DNA from: CAWCTD01 sp963798455
Lineage (GTDB): Bacteria > Acidobacteriota > Terriglobia > Bryobacterales > Bryobacteraceae
Direction of reading: 5' to 3'
Length of the DNA stretch: 64,000 nucleotides
Assembly (NCBI GenBank): GCA_963798455.1
Contig: CAWCTD010000004.1
Span: 620,001 to 684,000, forward strand
The notes below the pieces were generated by a model, which was not told the origin of the DNA, did not search any database, and was given only the letters and a program-made list of their open reading frames with translations. Position 1 is the first letter of the stretch; each line of letters begins with the position of its first letter. This document shows, piece by piece, positions 44,529 to 54,075 of the stretch. A program made the translations under genes and the position numbers.

Positions 44529-44603
44529 AGGGGCGTAGGTTTAACGGTAGACCAGCGGTCTCCAAAACCGCGAGTGGGGGTTCGAATCCCTCCGCCCCTG
44601 CCA
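44529..44603 (+). tRNA. tRNA-Trp (CCA)
   Basis: Acceptor AGGGGCG/CGCCCCT, anticodon loop CTCCAAA reading CCA, T arm GGTTCGAATCC, encoded 3' CCA. Standard position between rpmG and secE. Confidence 0.95.
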
Positions 44604-44620
44604 GGAAATCTTCGGAAGTC

Positions 44621-44875
44621 ATGAGCGTTAGTATGGCTGAAAAAGCGCAAGGATCGCTGGGCGGTGTGGCGGGCTGGCCCGCGGGCGTCAAGGACTTACG
44701 TTCAGGAACTGCAAATGGAGATGCGCCGTGTGACGTGGCCTATCCTGGAAACAGGTGCGCGCGACCACGGGCGTGGTCATCGCCTGCGTGTTTGCCTTTG
44801 CGGCTTACTTTTACGTGGTGGATTCGGTGATCTGCACGCGCGATCACCAGGCTGTTCAACCTGTTTACCAGGTAG
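44621..44875 (+). CDS. secE: Preprotein translocase subunit SecE, frame broken by three insertions
   Basis: The small essential clamp of the SecYEG channel. From ATG 44621 (or ATG 44633, MAEKAQ) the corrected frame gives GVKDYVQELQMEMRRVTWPSWKQVRATTGVV, with the conserved RRVTWP helix, then one TM helix (VIACVFAFAAYFYVV) and a tail ending at TAG 44873-44875. Extra bases lie near 44696, 44742 and 44836. Length after correction is about 83 residues, normal for a short SecE. Confidence 0.85.
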
Positions 44876-44887
44876 GTGGGGTGGGTC

Positions 44888-45581
44888 ATGGCGGACGAAG
44901 AACATGTTGAACCACGGCGAAGGCGCTCCTCCACTTCCGCCGCCCGAAGAGGAGAGCCCGCAGGCTCTGCCAGCGGAGCCTGAATCCGGGGAGCAGTCCG
45001 TGACGGACGAAGTGGCGGTTGAACCGGCCGCGCCGGCGGAGGCGCCCTCCGGCAAACAATGGTACATCCTGCACACCTACTCGGGATTCGAGCAAAAGGT
45101 GGCGGATTCGCTGCGCAACCGCGCGGAGGCTTTCGGCTACTCCGACAAGATCGGCCAGGTGCTGATTCCGACCGAAGAAGTGGTGGAACTGCGAGGCGGG
45201 CAAGAAGGTGACCAGCAAGCGCCTGCTCTATCCGGGCTACGTGCTGGTGGAGATCGACATGAGCGACGAGCTCTGGCACGCGGTCAAGAACACTCCGCGC
45301 GTGACCGGTTTCGTGGGAGGCGGCAACAGCCCGGTGCCGCTCTGCGGCGGACGAGGTGAATCAGATTCTGTACCGCCAGGCTTCCTCGGCGGAGCGGCCG
45401 AGGCCCAAGATGACCTTCGAGAAGAGCGAGATGGTCCGCATCGTCGACGGGCCGTTCACCAACTTCTCCGGGAAGGTGGACGAGGTGAACAGCGAGCGCA
45501 ATACGCTTGCGCGTGCTGGTGACGATTTTCGGCCGGGCGACGCCGGTGGAACTGGATTTTTTGCAGGTGGAGAAGATTTAG
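44888..45581 (+). CDS. nusG: Transcription antitermination factor NusG, frame broken by four insertions
   Basis: NusG binds RNA polymerase and ribosome. After an acidic, Pro-rich N-terminus (LPPPEEESPQAL, an extension of about 50 residues), the NGN domain reads KQWYILHTYSGFEQKVADSLRNRAEAFG, GKKVTSKRLLYPGYVLVEIDM and the KOW domain has FEKSEMVRIVDGPFTNFSGKVDEVN. Extra bases lie near 44902, 45194, 45342 and 45508. Corrected, the gene ends at TAG 45579-45581 directly before the rplK ATG. Confidence 0.9.
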
Positions 45582-46010
45582 ATGGCAAAGAAGGTAACCG
45601 CGCAGGTGAAGCTGCAGATTCCGGCCGGGAAGGCCACTCCGGCGCCCCCGGTGGGCACGGCCTTGGGCCCGCAGGGCGTCAACATCATGGAGTTCTGCAA
45701 GGCGTTCAACGCCAAGACGTCGGCGAAGGATCAGGAAGGCCTGATCATCCCGGTGGTGATCACGATTTACTCGGACCGCTCATTCACCTTCATCACCAAG
45801 ACACCGCCGGTGCCGGTGCTGATCAAGCGCGCGGTGAACCTGGCCAAGGGTTCCGGCGAGCCGAACAAGACCAAGGTCGGCAAGATCACCGAGCAGCAGG
45901 TGGAAGAGATCGCCAAGATCAAGATGCCCGACCTGAACTGCTTCACGCTGGAGTCGGCCATGCGCTCGGTGAAGGGCACCGCCCGCAGCATGGGCGTGGA
46001 CGTGGTCTAA
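45582..46010 (+). CDS. rplK: Ribosomal protein L11
   Basis: A complete 142-residue protein of the GTPase-associated centre. The N-terminus AKKVTAQVKLQIPAGKATPAPPVGTALGPQGVNIMEFCKAFN and the rRNA-binding C-terminus (KVGKITEQQVEEIAKIKMPDLNC, TARSMGVDV) are fully conserved. It starts directly after the nusG stop. rplA, which normally follows, is absent; only 65 bp without a gene separate it from a minus-strand DUF6602 gene. Confidence 0.97.
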   Translation: MAKKVTAQVKLQIPAGKATPAPPVGTALGPQGVNIMEFCKAFNAKTSAKDQEGLIIPVVITIYSDRSFTFITKTPPVPVLIKRAVNLAKGSGEPNKTKVGKITEQQVEEIAKIKMPDLNCFTLESAMRSVKGTARSMGVDVV

Positions 46011-46075
46011 GAGAAGGCCGAGGACCGCTTGCTGACGCGCGCGGTTCAGAATCGCGCTGCCGGCAGAGCAGGCTA

Positions 46076-46828
46076 ATGGCTGGGCCGGGAACGAAAGGAT
46101 TCCAGGGTGCGGCCGTAGGCCATGAGGTCCACTGCGGGGGCGGTACCAAGAGCGCGGAGGCGCTCAATGAGGCGGATCATGAAGTAGATGAGCGATTCGC
46201 TCTCGCGGCTGCAATACGAGCCTTGCCTGCCCAATTCGAAGGCGCCCTAGGTGACGACGCAGCCGAGGTCCACGGCTTCGTCCGGGCCGAGCTGGGCCAG
46301 CGCCGAGGTCACGTTCTCCCGGAAATCCTTTACCCACGCAGAGCGAGTGGCCACAACCGCGCCCAGAATGCGGTGCGGCGTCTTCGGGGGATAGCTGCCT
46401 CCAGCAAACGGCACGGCGACGGAGGTGCGCTTGAGCCGGCGCACGGATGCGATCTTGAGGCCGGCATTGCGCACGTGCTGGCGAGTGAGGACCTGCTTCA
46501 CCTCCACCACCGCGTAGACGCTCTCGGCGGGGATGAGAAGGCCGGAGTCAAAAGGAAAGATGAGGGGGGAGTAGAAACGGTCGTAGATGGCAATATCGAT
46601 CTGGCGGCTGCGGTGGCCGGCGGCGTCCACGACAAAGGCTGCGGAGGCGCGATAGCGCTCGGGCAGGTGACTGTCGAGCAGCCGCATCCAGCGGAGCTCG
46701 CCGGCGGCTCCGCAAGTGCCGGGATGCTCCAGGGAGCCCCCGACCTCCAGATGAGACAACATGCGGCGCTGGATGTGGAGGAAGACCTGGCTGAGGTCGA
46801 CGCAGCCGGAGTCCGGGGGACGAGGCAT
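46076..46828 (-). pseudogene. DUF6602-type nuclease-like protein with in-frame TAG
   Basis: From ATG 46828 (weak ribosome site) the frame encodes VFLHIQRRMLSHLE, HPGTCGAAGELRWMRLLDSHLPERY, HRSRQIDIAIYDRFYSPLIF and SVYAVVEVKQVLTRQ. The Glu, Asp and ExK residues resemble a restriction-endonuclease-like core. A TAG at 46249-46247 interrupts it near residue 194. Beyond it the same frame continues for 56 codons (AFELGRQGSYCSRESESLIYF, MIRLIERLRALG, VDLMAYGRTLES) with family-like helical composition up to TAG 46076-46078. So this is a nonsense mutation or sequence error. The role of DUF6602 proteins is unknown; they are often near defence genes. Confidence 0.6.
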
Positions 46829-46963
46829 GGGTGGGCGCTCCCAGTTCCAGGTTAAGGGCGGGGGCCGGGACTCCTCAGGCCACATTCGGGGAAGTGACTG
46901 CAAAGAAACAAGACATAGAGTGGCGCGACGAGGAACTGGGGAACTCTGGTAGTGTCCCAAAGT

Positions 46964-47049
46964 GCGGGTTGATAGGCACCTATGAGGATGCTCTCTCGAA
47001 ACCGAGCTTCCCAAGCTGGACACCGCGGGTTCGAGTCCCGTCTCCCGCT
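46964..47049 (+). pseudogene. tRNA-Gly-like remnant
   Basis: The 3' two thirds look like a tRNA: an anticodon-type arm around TTCCCAA (reading CCC), a T arm GCGGGTTCGAGTCCCGT and acceptor end CTCCCGCT followed by ACA instead of CCA. The 3' end is nearly identical to the intact tRNA-Gly at 42711. The 5' part is about 13 bases too long and the acceptor pairs only at five of seven positions. It is therefore a decayed tRNA or an attachment-site scar. The stretch 46829-46963 before it shows no gene. Confidence 0.45.
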
Positions 47050-47233
47050 ACATGTTTTCAGTAACTTACAGCCTCGACGCTAACCGAAAGCAGTCAGCAT
47101 CGAAACGCAAAATCTCTGGTGCATGCGCAGAAGGCCACATCTCAGGGTGGAATGCAAGATCTCAACTGATGCGGACCCAAAACAGCGGCTATACTCGGGA
47201 GAGGCCCGCGCCTTCGTACCTGGCAGTGGATGT

Positions 47234-50200
47234 GTGCGACAGTTCGTGACCTGTGCTTCCGAGCTTCGTCGGCTTGCGGGCTGGGTCGGCGCGCTGGCGG
47301 CGCTGACGGCCCTAGCAGTTTCAAGTGTGCCCGCCCAGACCTTGCCCACGGCGGACCGCGTAGCCATTTTCTACGACGGCCCCGCACAGCCCCTCGCCGA
47401 AGGTTTTCTCGACGCACACCAGATCCAGAACTTGCTCGGCCACTTTGGCCTGACCGGAGAGGTCCTGCCGATCGCGGAGTATCAACCCGGACAATTGTCT
47501 CGCTATCGCGCCGCCTTCTTCCTCGGCACGGCTGCAGGCACCCGCTTCCCTGAAGGTTTCCTTGCCGATGTCCGCGCGACACAGAAGCCGTTTTGCTGGA
47601 TCAATCGCCACATCGGCAACTTGCTGGACACGAGGGAGGCCCAACGCAGCTTCGGCTTCAGGTACGTGGACTATCGAGACGACCTCGAATTCCGCGAGGT
47701 CGTCTACAAGGGCGTCACACTGCCGAAGGAAGATCCAGACCTCAACATCGTCGCGATCACAAACCCAGAGGCCGTGCGTGTGCTTGCCACGGCTGTCAAC
47801 GACGTGAAGGTGCGCTACCCGTACGCCCTTCGGCGGGGTCGCTTCTGGTACTTCGCGGACACCCCCTTTTCTTACGTGGAGGAGGGCGACCGGTATCTCG
47901 TCTTCTGCGACCTTCTCCACGACATCCTCGAGATCGACCACGCGCAGCAGGCGCTTGCGCTGGTACGCATCGAGGACGTCAGTCCCGACATCGACCCGGC
48001 GGACCTTCGCGCCCTTGCCGACCTGATGAGCGCCCAGCGCATTCCTTTCCAGGTCGCCGTGATCCCGATCTTCCGCAACCCGGCCAAGGGCTTCGAGGTG
48101 CGTCTCTCCGACCGTCCGGCGCTGGTCGAAGCGATTCAATACATGATCGCCCGCGGCGGAACCCCCGTCCTGCACGGCGTCACGCACCAGTACCGCGGCG
48201 TCAGCGCCGACGATTACGAGTTCTGGGACGCCATGAACAACCGCCCAATCCCGGGCGATTCCCGAGAAGCCGTGCTCCGAAGACTGGATCTGGGCTTGCG
48301 GGAGGTCTTCGCCAGCGGCGTGTTTCCCGTGGCCTTTGAAACGCCGCACTACGCCGCTTCCGAAGCCGCCTACCGAGCATTGAATGAGGTCTTCACCCTC
48401 TTCAACGAGCGCACCATGGCGACGCCCGACATCAGTTCCATCCAGTTCTTTCCCTATCCCACCATCGACTGCTTTGGCCGCCACATCGTACCGGAGAACC
48501 TCGGCTACGTGGAAGCGGAGAATCCCGACCCTCGTGTGTTGGTGCAGCGCGCGCGGAACTTAAGGGTAGTGCGCGACGCCGTGGCGTCCTTCTACTTCCA
48601 CCCTTTTCTCGACCCAGCGCTCCTGACCGAGGTGCTGCGCGGCGTCTCAGGGCTCGGATACCGTTTCGTGTCATTGCGGTCGTTCGGCGGCGAAGTCAAC
48701 CAAGGCGGCCGGTTTGCGGTGCGCTCTTCGTCGGGCTCCGCGCGTGTTTCGCTGAATGGCGAGTTTTGGCGCCTGCGCGTCTATGACGCGGCTGGAAGGC
48801 TGGTGGAGGAACGCTCCTCGCCCTCCCGGCGTACCGGTGCAGTCGAGGTTGCCATTCAGGTGCCCCCCGGGGGTTGGGCGGCTGTTGACCCGGTGCAAGA
48901 GCAGCCGCAACAGGCCTCGGGCCCCGACTGGCTCTCACAGTTACGCCAGTGGTGGCATCGCGTTCACCCGACCCAGCGCACGCTGGGCTCTGTTGCGGAA
49001 CGATTCTCCTCCGGCAGGGCCTCGGTCCTGTGGCTGCCGGACGCAGCCCCGGAAGAAGCTCGTAACCAGGAAAGTTACCGAAGTGTCCTACAAGCCTTTG
49101 GCTACGACGTGGACCGGATTCAGTTGTCGATGTTCTCCGGAGCGCCGCGGAAATCGGACACAGTCCTCGTCATTCCCGAGGCGGCCGGCCGGCGACTCTC
49201 GGAAGCGCAGCAGAAGGTCGTCCTCAACTACCTCTCGCGCGGCGGATTCATCGTGGCGGACGGCCGGCAAGCGTGGCTGTCGAGCCTTGGTTTTCACTGG
49301 ACGGGGTGGCGTGTGCCTGTATCCGCCGTCACGGACGTCCTGTTCCCCGAGATGCCGCTTCGCTGGCGGCCGGAAGCGCTGGTCGAGCGCTTCACGGCTC
49401 CCGAGGGCGTCCAGTTGCTCATGGTCGATGGCCAGAGCAAGCAACCGCTGGCGCTGGCGGGCGAGCACGGCGCCGGCCGCTACGTGTATCTGGCCGCTCC
49501 CTTGGATCCAAACTCATCCGATGGCACGAGCCGCTATCCCTATCTTGCCGAATACATGTCGGAGGGCTTCCGCACCCGGCGCGCTCTCAGCAGTCCCAGA
49601 CTGGAAGCGTACTTCGACCCGAGCTACCGCGAGGGTGTGGGACTCAACCGCCTCGCCGCAGCCTGGCGGCAGGCCGGCGTCCGAACCATCTATGCCGCCG
49701 CCTGGAAGTTCGCGAAGGGCTACTCCTACGATTACGGCCAGCTTATCCGCGCCTGTCACCGGAACGGAATCTCCGTGTACGCCTGGCTCATCCTCCCCGC
49801 CGTCACGCCCAAGATGTGGGACGAGCACCCGGAATGGCGCGAGCGCACCGCCGCCGGGACAGACGGGCGTCCCGGCTGGCGCCAGTTGATGAATCTCGAG
49901 AATCCGGCCTGTTTCCGCGGGGCGATGGACTGGATGAAAGCGACGCTCCAGGCAAACGACTGGGATGGCGTCAACCTCACGGAACTGAACTACGACGCGG
50001 ACTTCACCGACTACCTCCGCCCCGACCGCTTCGTGCCGATGAATGACGACGTTCGTGCATCCTTCCGCAAGAAAGCGGGTTTCGACCCGGCGGCATTGTT
50101 CGACCCGGCTTCCCGTTACTATCACAAACGTGACCCCAAGGCGCTTGAGGAGTTCCTCCGTTACCGCGAGGACATCGTAACCGCGTGGCACCGGAGAGTG

Positions 50201-51217
50201 CTGGGCGAGTTGGAACCGCTGGCAAGATCGCGGGGCTGGGAGGTCATCGTGACGATGCTTGACAGCCTCCACAGCACCTACGTTCGACCGGCGGTCGGCA
50301 TCGACAGCCGCCGCATCGCAGCGCTCATGCGGGAGTTCGATTTCACCCTTCAGGTGGAGGACTCCGCCGAGCATTGGAGACGGCCGCCCGATCGGTACCG
50401 CCGCTTCGCCGAGACATACCTCCGGCTTGTGCCGGACCGGCGGCGGCTCATGTTCGACATCAACGTCGTGCCTGACCGAAGCGTGGACGGAACATCGTTG
50501 CCTTCCTCGAGGGCGACCGGAACCGAACTGGCGCTTACCGTGGCTGCGGCCGCAGCCGCTTCCGGCCGCGTCGCCATCTACTCCGAGCACACCGTCGCAA
50601 GCCAGGACTGGGCGCTGATCGGGGCGGCCCTCGCCGAAGCCGCTCGCGTTCAGGTGGGACCCGGCGAATGGACGCTCCGCAGCCCGCGCGCCGTCCGGTT
50701 GGTCTCATACGAGGATCGCGACTACTACCTCAACGGCAGGCTCTGGCCGGCGGTCTCTCCAGACGGGGTGACGGCGCCGGCGGGCAGCTACCGGCTGGAC
50801 TTCAACCGCCCCTGGTACCAGTTCCTGAATCGCGGCGAATTGTCCACGAGGCTGCTCCATATCAATGCCGACCTCCTGGACGCACGAGCCACACCCACCG
50901 GACTTGCCCTTCGGTACTCGAGCCCTGGCCGCGCCGTCCTGCTCCTCAACCAGAAGCCGCTTTCTGTTCGTGTCGACGAGCACACGTGGCCTGCCTCGGC
51001 GGAGGAGGGCGAAGGGCGATGGGCGGTTGTGGCGCCGCGCGGTGAGCACACCGTCGAAGTGGAAACCGCCACGCGCGCGGGGGTGTTCGTGGGTCTTTGG
51101 AGCTATGTGTCCTCCTCGGCCATTGCCGCGTTCGGGGCCTTGACAAGCATCCTGATGATCGCGATTTACCTCCATCTTCGTTGGCGCAGGCTGGCGCGGC
51201 GCGGAGGCGCCGCATGA
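47234..51217 (+). CDS. Bifunctional polysaccharide deacetylase (DUF2334) / glycoside hydrolase-like protein
   Basis: A very large exported protein of about 1327 residues. The GTG start is chosen because a signal peptide follows (LRRLAGWVGALAALTALAVSS); an ATG at 47123 is the alternative. A Rossmann-like N-terminal part (residues 35-230) precedes a DUF2334 deacetylase-like domain (ALVRIEDVSPDIDPADLRALADL, VLHGVTHQY). A middle beta region and a ThuA/glutamine-amidotransferase-like part come next, then a GHL10-type TIM barrel (about 790-1130; VGLNRLAAAWRQAGVRTIYAAAW, DGVNLTELNYDADF). A C-terminal TM helix (residues about 1295-1320) anchors it. The deacetylase-plus-hydrolase order recalls PgaB of the poly-GlcNAc export system. 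It overlaps the next gene by 4 bp. Confidence 0.75.
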   Translation: MRQFVTCASELRRLAGWVGALAALTALAVSSVPAQTLPTADRVAIFYDGPAQPLAEGFLDAHQIQNLLGHFGLTGEVLPIAEYQPGQLSRYRAAFFLGTAAGTRFPEGFLADVRATQKPFCWINRHIGNLLDTREAQRSFGFRYVDYRDDLEFREVVYKGVTLPKEDPDLNIVAITNPEAVRVLATAVNDVKVRYPYALRRGRFWYFADTPFSYVEEGDRYLVFCDLLHDILEIDHAQQALALVRIEDVSPDIDPADLRALADLMSAQRIPFQVAVIPIFRNPAKGFEVRLSDRPALVEAIQYMIARGGTPVLHGVTHQYRGVSADDYEFWDAMNNRPIPGDSREAVLRRLDLGLREVFASGVFPVAFETPHYAASEAAYRALNEVFTLFNERTMATPDISSIQFFPYPTIDCFGRHIVPENLGYVEAENPDPRVLVQRARNLRVVRDAVASFYFHPFLDPALLTEVLRGVSGLGYRFVSLRSFGGEVNQGGRFAVRSSSGSARVSLNGEFWRLRVYDAAGRLVEERSSPSRRTGAVEVAIQVPPGGWAAVDPVQEQPQQASGPDWLSQLRQWWHRVHPTQRTLGSVAERFSSGRASVLWLPDAAPEEARNQESYRSVLQAFGYDVDRIQLSMFSGAPRKSDTVLVIPEAAGRRLSEAQQKVVLNYLSRGGFIVADGRQAWLSSLGFHWTGWRVPVSAVTDVLFPEMPLRWRPEALVERFTAPEGVQLLMVDGQSKQPLALAGEHGAGRYVYLAAPLDPNSSDGTSRYPYLAEYMSEGFRTRRALSSPRLEAYFDPSYREGVGLNRLAAAWRQAGVRTIYAAAWKFAKGYSYDYGQLIRACHRNGISVYAWLILPAVTPKMWDEHPEWRERTAAGTDGRPGWRQLMNLENPACFRGAMDWMKATLQANDWDGVNLTELNYDADFTDYLRPDRFVPMNDDVRASFRKKAGFDPAALFDPASRYYHKRDPKALEEFLRYREDIVTAWHRRVLGELEPLARSRGWEVIVTMLDSLHSTYVRPAVGIDSRRIAALMREFDFTLQVEDSAEHWRRPPDRYRRFAETYLRLVPDRRRLMFDINVVPDRSVDGTSLPSSRATGTELALTVAAAAAASGRVAIYSEHTVASQDWALIGAALAEAARVQVGPGEWTLRSPRAVRLVSYEDRDYYLNGRLWPAVSPDGVTAPAGSYRLDFNRPWYQFLNRGELSTRLLHINADLLDARATPTGLALRYSSPGRAVLLLNQKPLSVRVDEHTWPASAEEGEGRWAVVAPRGEHTVEVETATRAGVFVGLWSYVSSSAIAAFGALTSILMIAIYLHLRWRRLARRGGAA

Positions 51218-52005
51218 TGCGGGCAATTGCGATTCTGCTCTCCGCCTTCATGGGACTGTGGGCCCAAGCGGGTGGGGAGCGCCGCCGCGTGAGCTCTCCC
51301 ATCGCCTTCTACGATGATGCGGACGTCTCAACTCCGGGAATGGTCAACATCAGTGAGTATTTTTCCTACACCAAGGTTCCGGCGGGCCGCGATGTTTCGT
51401 TTCCGTCCACGTATTTCTCACTCGGAATCAACCACCGCGTCAGCGTCTCCGGCGGCCTCGGCTACGCCCGCTCGTTGTTCGAAGGCACAAACGTCAACGG
51501 TCTTGGCGACACCTATCTAGGGGCCAAGTTACTGGTCGCGCCGGAAGGGAAGCGTCGTCCGGCTCTGGCGCTCACGCCGATGATCGAGATCCTCGGGGAG
51601 CCGAGCATCGCCGATAACCCGCTGGCGCCGGACCGTGTGAACTACGTGTTGCCGTTGGTTCTGCAGAAGTCATCCGACTACTACCGCGTTTACTACACGG
51701 CCGGCTACGTCACGCGCGGAATCATCTTCAACTCGCTGGCCTTCGAGCTGAACCGTTGGAACCGGGTGACACCGATTGTGATTGTCTCAGGTTCCCGCAT
51801 GACCCGTGAATTGGCGCTCATCAGCGAATTTGGCCTCAACCGGTCGCGTCTGGACGTGGTCGCGGGCGCCGCAGTCGCTATCCGGCCTGGCTGGAGCGTC
51901 TTCGCAAACACGGGGCGGAGCTTTGGTAGGCTCGATTCGAACAGTTCACGCTACCAGATAACCTTTGGACTTAGTTTTAACCTTCGCTTGTGGGGGCAGA
52001 AATGA
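51214..52005 (+). CDS. Outer membrane beta-barrel protein, 263 aa
   Basis: ATG 51214 overlaps the upstream stop (ATGA) and begins a signal peptide (MRAIAILLSAFMGLWAQAG). The rest is built of alternating amphipathic strands (SFPSTYFSLGINHRVSVSGGLGYAR, YYRVYYTAGYVTRGIIFN, WSVFANTGRSFGRL) and ends with YQITFGLSFNLRLWGQK. No named family is recognised. Between a deacetylase/hydrolase and a propeller protein it could be the export porin of the polysaccharide, like PgaA or BcsC, though without TPR repeats. Confidence 0.65.
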   Translation: MMRAIAILLSAFMGLWAQAGGERRRVSSPIAFYDDADVSTPGMVNISEYFSYTKVPAGRDVSFPSTYFSLGINHRVSVSGGLGYARSLFEGTNVNGLGDTYLGAKLLVAPEGKRRPALALTPMIEILGEPSIADNPLAPDRVNYVLPLVLQKSSDYYRVYYTAGYVTRGIIFNSLAFELNRWNRVTPIVIVSGSRMTRELALISEFGLNRSRLDVVAGAAVAIRPGWSVFANTGRSFGRLDSNSSRYQITFGLSFNLRLWGQK

Positions 52006-54074
52006 AAAGGCTGATTCCATCGTTTTTGTGTATCGTCGGATTTTGCGCTGCCACGCTTGGACCTCCCATCAACATTGGCTATGTCGTAGACAATGGAACG
52101 GGTCAGGTGTGGGTCGTGGATCTGGTTAAGAAACAAGTGGACCACAGCATATCGGCCGGCGCCAGTCCCGCCGAGATGCTGATCCTTCCAAGCAACGTCC
52201 TCGGATTCGTCTCCAACCATGACGCCGGCACGGTTTCGGTGCTGGACTTGCGCGACGGCGGCAGCCTGCGCACCACGATACAGGTCAGCCAGGGGCCCGG
52301 GCCGGGCAGCCTGGCATGCACGCCTGACGGTTTGTTCGTGTACGTGGCCAACGACACGGACAACACGGTGAGCGTCATCGGCACCACCGCGCTCTCCGTC
52401 ATCACGACGATACCCGTGGGCGACACTCCGGTTCAGGTGAACATCGAGCCCGGAGGACGTTTTGCCTATGTCGTCAACCAGAATGATGGCACTGTCAGCG
52501 TCGTTGACATCAACCGCAATAAGGTCGTGAACACCCTACAGGTAGGCTCGCAGCCCAATCAGTTCGCCATCCTCCCCAACCTGAGCACCGCGTATGTGGT
52601 GAATAGCGGGTCGGACGACCTTACCCTGGTCGATCTAACGCAGAACTCGGTGATAGGTCTTGTTTCCGTCGGCAGCGGCCCCGTCAGCATCGCCTACTCG
52701 AGTGACAGCACGCGGCTTTATGTAGTCAACAGCGGGTCAGGCAGCGTGTCGGTTGTGGATACTCGCACCAATCAGAGGATCCTCCCTGACATTCCCGTCG
52801 GCTCGCAGCCGGCGGCGATGGTCGTAACATTTGACGCGAAATATGGGTACGTTAGCAACCAGGGGTCGAACACGGTGAGCGTGCTCGACCTCTCCGCCAA
52901 GACCAAAGAACTGGACATCCCCGTTGGAGTCGCACCTTTCAGCCTGATGCTGGATCCCAACGAGGATTTCTTGTACGTGGCCGACATCGGCTCAGGCTCA
53001 ACTCCGGGCAGCTTGTCGGTGATCAATGTGAACACGGACGTGGTCATCCGAAGCATTGCGCCAGGCGGCGCGAATGCGCCCGTGCAGTTCACGATGCTCA
53101 ACGCGCCGACGCTCCTCGAAGTCGCTCCCAACCCGGCGCTGAGCGGCAGCACGGTGGTCCTTGGCGGTGAAGGATTCCTTCCGACTTCAGCGGTACGGGT
53201 GCTCCCCTCAGCACCCATCGGCATCCTCGGGACGCACCTGGACAGCCAGGGACTGCAAGTCGTTCTGCCTTCTGACAACAGCGCCAGTGTGGTTGTGGAT
53301 GTCCTCAATCCGGACGGTAGTTCTTCAGAGCAAATTACCCTGCGTTCCGGAATTTCAACGCCGCGGATCGATTCCGGAGGCGTCGTGGAGCTAGCGGGGT
53401 TAGCGCCGGCGCCGAGTCCGATTAGCGGCAACGCGATCGTAGCCATCTACGGCAACTTCCCGGGTATGACGAGTGCGGCGGCAAGCACTCTGCCTTTACC
53501 TCGCACTCTGGGCAACGCTCGGATTACTTTCAACGGAGTGCCCGCCCCTCTTTTCGCAGCGATGCCGGTTCAGCCCCATTCCCAGATCAACGCCCTGGCG
53601 CCTGTGCGGCTGCTTGCCCAGGATGAAGTCCGTGTGGCCGTGACCATTGGGGATGAGACTAGCCCTGTGGAAACGGTCAACGTTGCCCCCGCATCTCCGG
53701 GCATCTTCTATCTCCCACAGGTACCGATTGTCCACGGCGCCAACCAAACCCGCCTGGTCACGAGTGCGGACCCCGCCGCGCGCGGCGAGATCGTGGTGAT
53801 GTATGTCGCCGGCCTCGGCCAGACTACCCCGCCCCCCATCGACGGAGATGGGGCGCCGTTAGACGTGCTCGCCTGGACGGTCCTGCCGGTGACTGTGAGG
53901 GTAGGCGGGGTGGAGGCCACAAACGTCCAGTTCAAGGGACTCACGCCCACTACCAGCGGCCTCTATCAGATTAACTTTCAGGTTCCGGCATCACTCCCCT
54001 CGACCGGCTCGGTGGACGTGACGATTGAGGCCGGAGGCCGTATGAGCAACGTGGCGAAGATCGCGGTGCGCTAA
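52002..54074 (+). CDS. Secreted YVTN beta-propeller protein with IPT and Solibacter C-terminal domain
   Basis: A 690-residue exported protein; ATG 52002 overlaps the previous stop. Seven to eight blades of about 42 residues repeat VVDxxxNxVxxTIxVGxxPxxxA (examples: FAYVVNQNDGTVSVVDINRNKV, YGYVSNQGSNTVSVLDLSAK). An IPT/TIG-like domain follows (LLEVAPNPALSGSTVVLGGEGF), then a 220-residue C-terminal unit (ISGNAIVAIYGNFPG, LGNARITFNGVPAPLF, VNVAPASPGIF, YQINFQVPA). That unit is the Solibacter uncharacterized C-terminal domain, a strong lineage marker. It lies inside the EPS-type operon and may bind the polymer at the surface. Confidence 0.85.
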   Translation: MKRLIPSFLCIVGFCAATLGPPINIGYVVDNGTGQVWVVDLVKKQVDHSISAGASPAEMLILPSNVLGFVSNHDAGTVSVLDLRDGGSLRTTIQVSQGPGPGSLACTPDGLFVYVANDTDNTVSVIGTTALSVITTIPVGDTPVQVNIEPGGRFAYVVNQNDGTVSVVDINRNKVVNTLQVGSQPNQFAILPNLSTAYVVNSGSDDLTLVDLTQNSVIGLVSVGSGPVSIAYSSDSTRLYVVNSGSGSVSVVDTRTNQRILPDIPVGSQPAAMVVTFDAKYGYVSNQGSNTVSVLDLSAKTKELDIPVGVAPFSLMLDPNEDFLYVADIGSGSTPGSLSVINVNTDVVIRSIAPGGANAPVQFTMLNAPTLLEVAPNPALSGSTVVLGGEGFLPTSAVRVLPSAPIGILGTHLDSQGLQVVLPSDNSASVVVDVLNPDGSSSEQITLRSGISTPRIDSGGVVELAGLAPAPSPISGNAIVAIYGNFPGMTSAAASTLPLPRTLGNARITFNGVPAPLFAAMPVQPHSQINALAPVRLLAQDEVRVAVTIGDETSPVETVNVAPASPGIFYLPQVPIVHGANQTRLVTSADPAARGEIVVMYVAGLGQTTPPPIDGDGAPLDVLAWTVLPVTVRVGGVEATNVQFKGLTPTTSGLYQINFQVPASLPSTGSVDVTIEAGGRMSNVAKIAVR

Positions 54075-54075
54075 T

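Noticed and set aside
46247..46249. Pyrrolysine or other recoding of the TAG in the DUF6602 gene
   Set aside because: No downstream stem-loop or recoding gene is seen, and tuf ends with TAG in the same window, so TAG is a normal stop here.
46964..47049. A functional tRNA-Gly (CCC)
   Set aside because: The 5' half cannot fold: the D region is about 13 bases too long, two acceptor pairs fail and the end is ACA rather than CCA.
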